A program made the translations under genes and the position numbers. A model generated the notes under the pieces. It was not told the origin of the DNA. It did no database searches and saw nothing but the letters and a program-made list of their open reading frames with translations. DNA of 62,852 nt from Nemertoderma westbladi (lineage: Eukaryota; Xenacoelomorpha; Nemertodermatida; Nemertodermatidae), in the NCBI GenBank assembly GCA_032718475.1, contig JAUCBJ010006436.1:1-62852 (forward strand). The letters run 5' to 3'. Shown here piece after piece: positions 55,798-62,852 of the stretch; position 1 is the stretch's first letter; each line of letters begins with the position of its first letter.

Positions 55798-56010
55798 AAT
55801 GTTCTAGAACCTTAGTAGATTTTTAATGGTATATAGCTAGTATTTTTTACTAGCTAGTAATTTTTGGAAATTATTTTGGTCATTAATATATTCTTCAACA
55901 GTTTAACCTGAAATATCATGGACTTTCACATTTTTTATAATTTCAAAAAATACTAGCTAGCAAAAAAACACTAGCTATCATAAAAAACATATCTACTAAT
56001 GTTGTAGAAC
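55798..56010. repeat. Palindromic AT-rich element with CTAGCTAG words
   Basis: The left part GTTCTAGAACCTTAGTAGAT and right part ATCTACTAATGTTGTAGAAC are imperfect inverted repeats. Between them are inverted ACTAGCTAG and TAGCTAGTATTTTTT words. It is related in vocabulary to the tandem units at 3.7-4.0 kb. A MITE is likely, but the target duplication is unclear. Confidence 0.6.
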
Positions 56011-56119
56011 TTTCACCAATACCAAAAAAATTTAAAAACTCTAAAAAAGGATTGGTGAAAAATGGCTGGGGTGTCGACAGGGCGAAGTAGGGACCGTGTT
56101 GCTTAACCCCTTAGAGCCT

Positions 56120-56174
56120 ATGACGTCCACTGCACGTCACCATGGACAGCACGAAGACGTGCAGTGGACGTCAT
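56120..56174. other. Perfect 19-bp hairpin
   Basis: ATGACGTCCACTGCACGTC (56120-56138) and its exact complement (56156-56174) are separated by 17 bp. Preceded by CCCCTTAGAGCCT. It could be a transposon subterminal hairpin or a structured RNA; no further support for either. Confidence 0.75.
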
Positions 56175-56344
56175 GCTGGAATACATGTTTTATTGGAAGG
56201 CTCTTGGAGTAGGTATACTGGTGGATAGTATTAATGACATTTATTGCTCTTCATGGCAAAAAATCCATTCTGTACTGTAGATAGGCTGTATTGTAGACTG
56301 TATTATTAGTGTTAGGTATATGGCGTAATGCCAACCACAGTACA

Positions 56345-56890
56345 GTAGTTCAGACTGACAGAGAGACCGACAGACAGACAGACTAGATTTATGTAAACGT
56401 GTAAACTGACATCAGAAATGAAATCAGCAACCCTTAAAACCCCCATAGGGAGAATGTTGGTTAGTTAGTATACTTTCTTAAGTTTTCACAGACTGACTGA
56501 CAGAAAGACCGACAGCCAGACAGACTAGATTTTTTTAAACGTGAAAACTGACATCTAAAATAAAATCAGCACCCATTAAAACCCCCATAACGAGAATGTT
56601 AGTTAGTTTGTATTCTTTTTTAAGTTTTGACAGACTGACTGACTGACAGAAAGACCGACAAACAGACAGACTAGATTTATGTAAACCTGAAAACTGACAT
56701 CAGAAATGAAATCAGCACCCCTTAAAACCCCCCATAGCGAGAATGTTAGTTAATTTGAATTATCTTTTAAGTTTTGACAGACTGACTGACAGAATGACCG
56801 ACAGACAGACAGACTAGATTTATGTAAACGTGAAAACTGACATCAGAAATGTAATCAGCACTCCTTAAAACCCCCATAGCGAGAATGTTA
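56345..56890 (+). repeat. ~141-bp tandem repeat, 4 units
   Basis: Each unit has ACAGACAGACTAGATTTATG, AAACTGACATCAGAAATG, AATCAGCACCCCTTAAAACC and CCCATAGCGAGAATGTTAG, followed by a TTTTAAGTTTTGACAGACTG linker. Units differ by 5-15% by eye. Confidence 0.88.
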
Positions 56891-58130
56891 GCGACAAGTT
56901 TTAATTATTAACCATATTTCGTAAGATATATTTTAAAACATTTATTTATTAATAATGCAATAACTGAATAACCAGATAACGGAAAGACAAATCGAATTGA
57001 AACTTTTAATTACTAATAATAATTGTGGTGAGAGGTGATTGGAAATCAAGCATATATGTTATGTTTGGCACGCTGGTAGGCACAGGCAAATGAATTGATG
57101 TCTGTTGAGATGTATTGAAGGAGCACTATTCCTTCTACTGGACTACTATGTCCTTGTGTACTAGCCTAGGCACTGGCTTGGTCAAAGACTTTAGCTTGCA
57201 GTAATGTAAAACTTCAAGAAATATTACTGGGCACGGCTGCCCTTGCCATGCCTTAGGCTCTATGGGGGAGAATGGAATCAGCGTATGAATTTACAATGTT
57301 AATTATGTTTAAATCAATTAAAAATACATTTATTAACGCAAATCACTTGAAAAAATAAAAAACTATAATGGGATGGGGTACATGGATTCCAGATATCTAA
57401 TTTCAGTGCAAAATAACTTTAATCGTATTGTGCTAAACAATTAATTTCCATGGAGAGATCGTTTAAAATGACTCAACCATACAATTTAGCTGAAGATATT
57501 AACTTCGATTATGGCTTCCGACATTTATGGCTACCGACACACACACACACACACACACACAGACTTTTGAAAAACGGCCATAGTATAATTATATCAGTTC
57601 GCTGATGGCTCGCCATACGTGTCTCGCCCCACACACAGAGCTAACTATCACCATGGTGTCTTTGAGTGACCTAACTTTTATTGATTTATTGTTTTTATTG
57701 ATTTACTGATTTATTGATTTATTTTTTGATTATTGACCGTTTTAATTATAGCCTGTCGGGGCGTATGCCGTGCAAATGAATTAAATTAATTTAATTTATG
57801 TAATAGTCTTCTTCAAATTTTAGCAGATGGGGATGAATATTATTGTTGCAATCAAAATTATACCTCTCCAGGGTAAAATCGACATGCATCGACCTGTATT
57901 CTGTGTTCAGCATTACATATTGATATACATATTACTACTATACATACTATATATATTATACACACTACATATTAAATTTCCTGGTTACTTGCAATATTTT
58001 TAATAGGATTTTGTTGAATTATATAATATTGTAGTAATTAATATATTAAATTGGTTAACATTCAATACAGCTCCTACTTTAGGCTTAGTCAATTTATTAT
58101 CTGATGATACAAACATGAATTAATTATTTC
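56891..58130. other. Non-coding, AT-rich
   Basis: A CA microsatellite (about 57539-57561) and a stray CCAGGGTAAAATCGAC word of the dispersed core repeat near 57868. No gene recognised. Confidence 0.5.
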
Positions 58131-58164
58131 AAAGTGGTCTTAAGTCTTTCACCACGGGCACTCA

Positions 58165-58272
58165 GGGAAATGCCGGGGTCTGGGGGCGATAACCCCCAAG
58201 AAAAGAAGCGGGGGTTTGGGGGCGGTAGCCCCCAACAAAAAAAGCGGGGGTTTGGGGGCGGCAGCCCCCAAT
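58165..58272 (+). repeat. ~37-bp G-rich tandem hairpin repeat, 3 units
   Basis: Three units of GCGGGGGTTTGGGGGCGG followed by NAGCCCCCAA, each able to fold GGGGG against CCCCC. No coding evidence. Confidence 0.8.
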
Positions 58273-58354
58273 TAAAAGAAATTAAAAGAATTAAAGGAAT
58301 TAAAAGAAAAACAAACAAAATTTGACTATAAAAATGTTTCGTTTATAATTTTGA

Positions 58355-58988
58355 AAAAACTTGTCTAGATACAACTTGTCCTGTAACCATCTTTTACTTT
58401 TGTTTATTGCTTTGATGCACCCAGATTAATTTTAACACTTTAACTGGGGGGGAAGTGTCCGGGGGCAAGTGTCCGGGGGGGAAGTGTCCTACTTGGGCGG
58501 GGGGGAAGTGTCCGGGGGGGAAGTGTCCGGGGGGAAGTGTCCGGGGGGGAAGTGTCCTAGATCCACTTATATCATCATAGTGACTGCAGTTAGTTGTTGT
58601 AGTATAAGCTGCATTCTTGGATTCTTGCTACTATACCACCTGTACTTCTAAAATGAAAAAACTTGTCTAGATACAACTTTGTCCTGTAACCATCTTTTAC
58701 TTTTGTTTATTGCTTTGATGCACCCAGATTAATTTTAACACTTTAACTGGGGGGGGGAGTGTCCGGGGGGCAAGTGTCCGGGGGGGAAGTGTCCGGGGGG
58801 GAAGTGTCCTACTTGGGCGGGGTGGAAGTGTCCGGGGGGGAAGTGTCCGGGGGGGAAGTGTCCGGGGGGGAAGTGTCCGGGGGGGAAGTGTCCTAGATCC
58901 ACTTATATCATCATAGTGACTGCAGTTAGTTGTTGTAGTATAAGCTGCATTCTTGGATTCTTGCTACTATACCACCTGTACTTCTAAA
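58355..58988 (+). repeat. Two ~300-bp direct repeats with GGGGGGAAGTGTCC arrays
   Basis: Two copies (about 58360-58655 and 58659-58988) share ACTTGTCTAGATACAACTT, TTGCTTTGATGCACCCAG, a G-rich array and TAGATCCACTTATATCATC through ACCACCTGTACTTCTAAAATG. They duplicate the right end of the candidate 4.1-kb element together with its flank. Array length differs between copies. Confidence 0.9.
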
Positions 58989-59132
58989 ATGCCCCCCTAA
59001 TATCTATACAATACAATGATGATAACTTGAAATTATCAGCATGGCCTGCTTATCAGTCTCTTACTCTAATGCCTTTATTATTAAGTGTCATTAGAACCAC
59101 CTAATTCAAGCTTACCTATACTTATACTACTA

Positions 59133-60021
59133 TACACCATGACCCGTAATATAGTGTCATTTTCTGATGACACAAATTTTTCTACAAATATGTATCATGT
59201 TGCTTGAAATTTGAAACACAACTAGTTCAACTCACCGTGGTTGTTACCATGAAGCCGGAATTTTCGATTTCGCCTTTAAATTTTTTCTATAAGCGTTTTA
59301 AAAAAGTGTCTTTTTGCGAAATCGCACCATCCGTATCATTGCTATTCTTCACATTAGTCGTAATTGTTTCATATCAATAGAAAGCTTGCGTTGTAAGGAT
59401 TCCAAATGTGTAACAATGTCTGAATTTCGTTGAGAAACAGCTGAGATATAGGCGTTCAAAGGTTGCAAGAATTATTGTTCGCTGCATGCCATTTATTATA
59501 TTTAATAAATACGCAATATTCTGGAACAATTTGTTTATGTATGATTAGCTATGCAATATAGATATTGTATAGGCATTCCGCTGTTGCCAACCAACTCTTA
59601 AAATAAATAACACGTTCTAGAATATTGTGTATTTATTAAATAGAATAAATGGCCTGCAGCGAACAATAATTCTTGCAATCTTTGAATACTTATATCTCAG
59701 CTGTTTCTCAATGAAATTCGGATATTGTTACATATTTGGAATCCTTGCAACGCAAGCTTTCTATTGATTTGAAAAAATTACGACTAATGTGAAGAATGGC
59801 AATGATACGGATGGTGCGATTTCGCAAAAGACACTTTTTTAAAACGCTTATAGAAAAAATTTAAAGGCGAAATCGAAAATTCCGGCTTCATGGTAACAAC
59901 CACGGTGAGTTGAACTAGTTGTGTTTCAAATTTCAAGCAATATGATAATGATTTGTAGAAAAATTTGGGGGGGGGGGTCCGTGTCATCAGAAAATGACAC
60001 TATATTACGGGTCATGGTGTA
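59133..60021. mobile_element. 889-bp near-perfect palindrome with TACACCATGACCCG ends
   Basis: Left TACACCATGACCCGTAATAT and right ATATTACGGGTCATGGTGTA are exact inverted termini flanked by TA (59131-59132 and 60022-60023). The arms stay complementary for roughly 400 bp (for example CACCGTGGTTGTTACCATGA on the left), with a short centre near 59560. An extra 12-G tract lies at about 59966 in the right arm. No intact gene inside; the frame at 59784-59987 is an arm artefact. A Tc1/mariner-type non-autonomous element is possible. Confidence 0.85.
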
Positions 60022-60386
60022 TATACTTATTATAATAATATATTATTTATTCTTATACTTATAGGTTATTGAATATTCAAATATTTTAATCGTCCAATCG
60101 GAGACTGCGGCATTATACTGGCTTGTGGTCCGTGGAGTGGGGTAGTGGAATACTGCAAATATGCAGATAATTCAATGTAGATTAGGAGAAATTAGGATGT
60201 TATTGTTATAACGCCTCCTCGGGTTCATGGAGTAATGTAGATTTAATTGCTGAATGTCTCCCGGGGTATGTTGATTTTCACTAGTTTCAGTTTCGGTTTT
60301 AGGCGTACCATAAATTTTTATTTTTTTTATTTTTTTTTTTTTTACTCAAAAGCCTCCATATATACTGTTCCATATACCATAAATAC

Positions 60387-60712
60387 TGTGGGGCGAGCCA
60401 CGAAGTGAGTGAGCCTTAGCGTAGTGGTACCATTAATCAACCTGTGGGGCGAGCCACGAAGTGAGTGAGCCTTAGCGTAGTGGTACCATTAATCAACCTG
60501 TCGTTCTGTCGTTCTGTCGTTCTGTGGGGCGAGCCACGAAGTGAGTGAGCCTTAGCGTAGTGGTACCATTAATCAACCTGTGGGGCGAGCCACGAAGTGA
60601 GTGAGCCTTAGCGTAGTGGTACCATTAATCAACCTGTCGTTCTGTCGTTCTGTCGTTCTGTCGTTCTGTCGTTCTGTCGTTCTGTCGTTCTGTCGTTCTG
60701 TCGTTCTGTCGT
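60387..60712 (+). repeat. Amplified family X terminus and (TCGTTCTG)n microsatellite
   Basis: Four copies of the 56-bp terminal motif (TGTGGGGCGAGCCACGAAGT ... ATTAATCAACC) start at 60387, 60443, 60523 and 60579. They are separated by 0 or 3 units of TCGTTCTG and followed by about 9 such units. This is the only place where the full left terminus of family X is visible in plus orientation. Confidence 0.9.
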
Positions 60713-62180
60713 GTTCAATTTTAAACGTTGATAACTCGGCCAATCTTTGATGAAATCTATCCAAACTTGGTACACATGTTGTTTGGCAAAAGTTTAGAAA
60801 TTTTCCAAGTAGAATTTCCGTGTGGCCTTCGAGAAGCTAAGATAATAGCAGTTAATTAGTTAATTAAGTTGATTGCGGTGAAAACGCCATTTTCAACCTG
60901 CCTTTTAAAGGAAATTAATTGTTTTACAGTATAAGATTTAAATAATTATACTTAAAAATTATACAGATATAATCCCCATACGCCATTCTATTATAGTTTT
61001 TAATTAGTTTAAGTGATTTGCTTTAATAAATGTGTCTTTAATTGATCTAAACGTAATTAAACCGCACAATTATTGAGTACAAATTTAATCCTTCCCATTA
61101 TTGGTCAAGTCTCTGCTGGTGTGGAGCTAGCTGCTGGGAGTTGTGGCTGTAGACTAACCTGAGAGGAATTGTAATAGAGGCAACCAGTATTGCTATTCCA
61201 GCCCAATCACTGAATTGTGTTTATTATAGGCTGGACGGGCCGCATAACCGTTCGACTATTACTACTATTGCTATCTCAGTTAAATGACAGATATAATAAC
61301 ATAAATACAATCCATGGCATGGCTGTTGTAGGCTTCTGAAATAGTTTATTCCACAATGTATATGTCTGGTTATTTTTTAATTGAATTTTTGCAAAGTAGT
61401 AAAATTAATGTTCTTAAAAATAATATTATTATTTTATATGTAACCTAGGAAATTAGCTACATTTTTTCGCTGCAGCTTTAAGAGTGTACATTGATTTAAT
61501 ATTATTTCAATACCCATATTACTACATCGGCATAAGATGCGTTGGCGTTGTATCACACATCTCCACATATCACACATCTCCACATAGATGTATCAACAGT
61601 TACTCGCACAGTTTCGAAACTTCGCATAGTTATAACTGTATAAAGATCGTCAGTCTGCGTTTAGGAAAAATATTTTATGACAAAACAGGACAAGCGACGA
61701 GCGCAACGAGGCATATAATGAAGACGAGTACTGCGTTGACTAAATTATTATATAAACCACCTGGCTTCACATATTGATCGCATCCCTAGTTATTATTATT
61801 ATAAAGATCGTCCTAGCCTGCGTTTAAGAAATATATTTAAATACAAAACAGGACGAACGCAAAGAGGCTTATAATGAAAACGAGTACTGCGTTTATTATA
61901 TTCCTATAAACCACCTGGCTTTGCATATTTAACGTGCGATTGGAAATAAGTTCGTGCTACCCTTCCGTGGGTGGTAGATGTCGCGGTTATGTATTGGTGG
62001 TTGGGAAGGGTGGGGGGGGGGGGGGGAGATTAAAAGGGGTGAACACGTACTGTCCCCCTTTCTTTGATTGATTGGTGGTGTGGGTAAATTTCTCAAAACC
62101 TGATTTTGTGATACAGTCGCTCAATTTTAATTTGTATCTAATAACTAGGCCTCGTGCTGCGCGAAGGCCCCACGAACGTG
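60713..62180 (+). repeat. Family X repeat, copy 3
   Basis: Body of family X, more diverged from copies 1 and 2 than they are from each other. A replaced segment at about 61060-61260 lacks the TTGGCCAACATGCTGGTAC part and carries an extra GGGCCGCATAACCG region. The G tract near 62012 and the CCCCACGAACGTG right end are conserved. Confidence 0.9.
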
Positions 62181-62671
62181 TACCAGCATGTTGGCCAATA
62201 AATGAGCAGTATTTAATGAGAATCAATTTTTTATGCCGTTTTAATTACTTTAGATCAATTAAAGACACAATTATTAAAGCAAATCACTTGAACTAATTAA
62301 AAACTATAATAGAATGGCGTATGTGGATTACATCTGTATAATTTTTAAGTATAATTATTTAAATCTTATACTGTAAAACAATTAATTTCCTTTAAAAGGC
62401 AGGTTGAAAATGGTGTTTTTACCGTAATCAACTTAATTAACTAATTAACTGCTATTATCTTAGCTTCTCGAAGGCCACACGGAAATTCTACTTGGAAAAT
62501 TTCTAAACTTTTGCCAAACAACATGTGTACCAAGTTTGGATAGATTTCATCAAAGATTGGCCGAGTTATTAACGTTTAAAATTGAACGCGACAGAACGAC
62601 AGAACGACAGAACGACAGGTTGATTAATGGTACCACTACGCTAAGGCTCACTCACTTCGTGGCTCGCCCCA
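62181..62671 (-). repeat. Inverted 490-bp left part of a fourth family X unit
   Basis: The reverse complement of this block equals family X from its TGGGGCGAGCCACG terminus to ATGCTGGTA (matching copy 1 up to about 483). The sequence resumes in plus orientation at 62672 with CATAGATGGGATG, exactly where copy 1 continues. The simplest reading is an inversion of the first 490 bp of a tandem unit. Confidence 0.88.
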
Positions 62672-62852
62672 CATAGATGGGATGTGTGTGTCATTCCCAG
62701 TTGCTGGGAATGATTATTGGTCAAGTCTCTGCTGCTGGCTGGGAGTTGTTGCTAAGACTAACCAGAGAGGAATAGTAATAGACAACCAGTATTGCTATTC
62801 CAGCCCAGACAGCATTCTTTAAATTCACTATAAATGTTGTATTGCTATCTCA
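62672..62852 (+). repeat. Family X unit 4, continuation (truncated by window edge)
   Basis: Matches copy 1 positions 484-664 with essentially no differences, so it is closer to copies 1 and 2 than to copy 3. Confidence 0.9.

Larger units (their letters stand above)
54455..58564. mobile_element. Candidate 4.1-kb foldback-type element with G-rich arms
   Basis: The left arm (54455-54600) is an array of GGACACTTCCCCCC units; the right arm (58447-58560) is the complementary array (GGGGGGAAGTGTCC). The outer ends GGTGTTCGGACACTTCC and, inverted, GGATCTAGGACACTTCC are similar. The 9-mer ACTTATATC directly flanks both sides (54446-54454 and 58565-58573). The interior has tandem repeats and palindromes but no transposase. 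The 9-bp duplication matches the foldback element at 33.9 kb. The AT-rich 9-mer could be coincidence, and the arms are short relative to the interior. Confidence 0.5.

Overview
This is animal (metazoan) nuclear DNA. It carries genes with canonical GT-AG introns, long AT-rich intergenic stretches, non-LTR retrotransposon remnants, many foldback or MITE-like elements and several kilobase-scale minisatellites. The genes recognised are an atlastin GTPase, the cap-binding protein CBP80 (NCBP1), NUDT18, the deadenylase PARN and a Neuralized-type NHR-RING ubiquitin ligase. All have the domain order expected of invertebrate orthologues. They are intron-poor: NUDT18 and PARN are uninterrupted, and atlastin and NCBP1 have one coding intron each. 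I cannot place the lineage from the sequence alone. The frequent palindromes TAGGCCTA and TACCGGTA are a compositional signature but not a taxonomic proof.

Layout. 1-3078: two nearly identical head-to-tail 1.5-kb copies of a non-coding repeat (called family X here), then a reverse-transcriptase fragment (3079-3650). 3.7-8.5 kb: AT-rich tandem repeats, an inverted family-X copy, a poly-C-bearing MITE, a short minisatellite arm and a core repeat bounded by G and C tracts. 8651-11229 (-): atlastin, two exons. 11.3-16.2 kb: intergenic, with dispersed core repeats and a LINE remnant. 16.2-20.4 kb: a 4.2-kb minisatellite with 21- and 33-bp units and ~500-bp higher-order repeats. 20.5-21.9 kb: two inverted-repeat elements around a candidate signal-peptide exon on the minus strand. 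22.17-24.35 kb: a 27-bp minisatellite whose minus strand carries a consensus splice donor in most units. 27938-33783 (+): NCBP1, whose 3.5-kb intron is mostly ~70 copies of a 40-bp unit copied from its own 3' splice site. 33907-35325: a foldback element with a perfect 9-bp target duplication. 36953-37903 (+): NUDT18. 38.3-41.1 kb: a frameshifted LINE and part of a second copy. 42355-44046 (+): PARN. 47.95-48.43 kb: a second foldback element. 49261-50406 (+): Neuralized-like E3. 50.4-60.4 kb: non-coding, with G-rich arrays, tandem repeats and a large palindrome. 60387-62852: family X again, including a 490-bp inversion.

The most interesting theme is the link between minisatellites, splice sites and foldback elements. 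Both confirmed introns show duplication of their 3' splice-site/exon-start segment: once (degenerate) in atlastin and about 70 times in NCBP1. The 27-bp array looks like the donor-side counterpart. Several foldback-like elements have unrelated minisatellite arms but share the same internal core motif. NCBP1, PARN and NUDT18 all act in RNA or nucleotide metabolism and lie on one strand within 16 kb. NCBP1 and PARN are functionally linked through the mRNA cap, but nothing here shows co-regulation.
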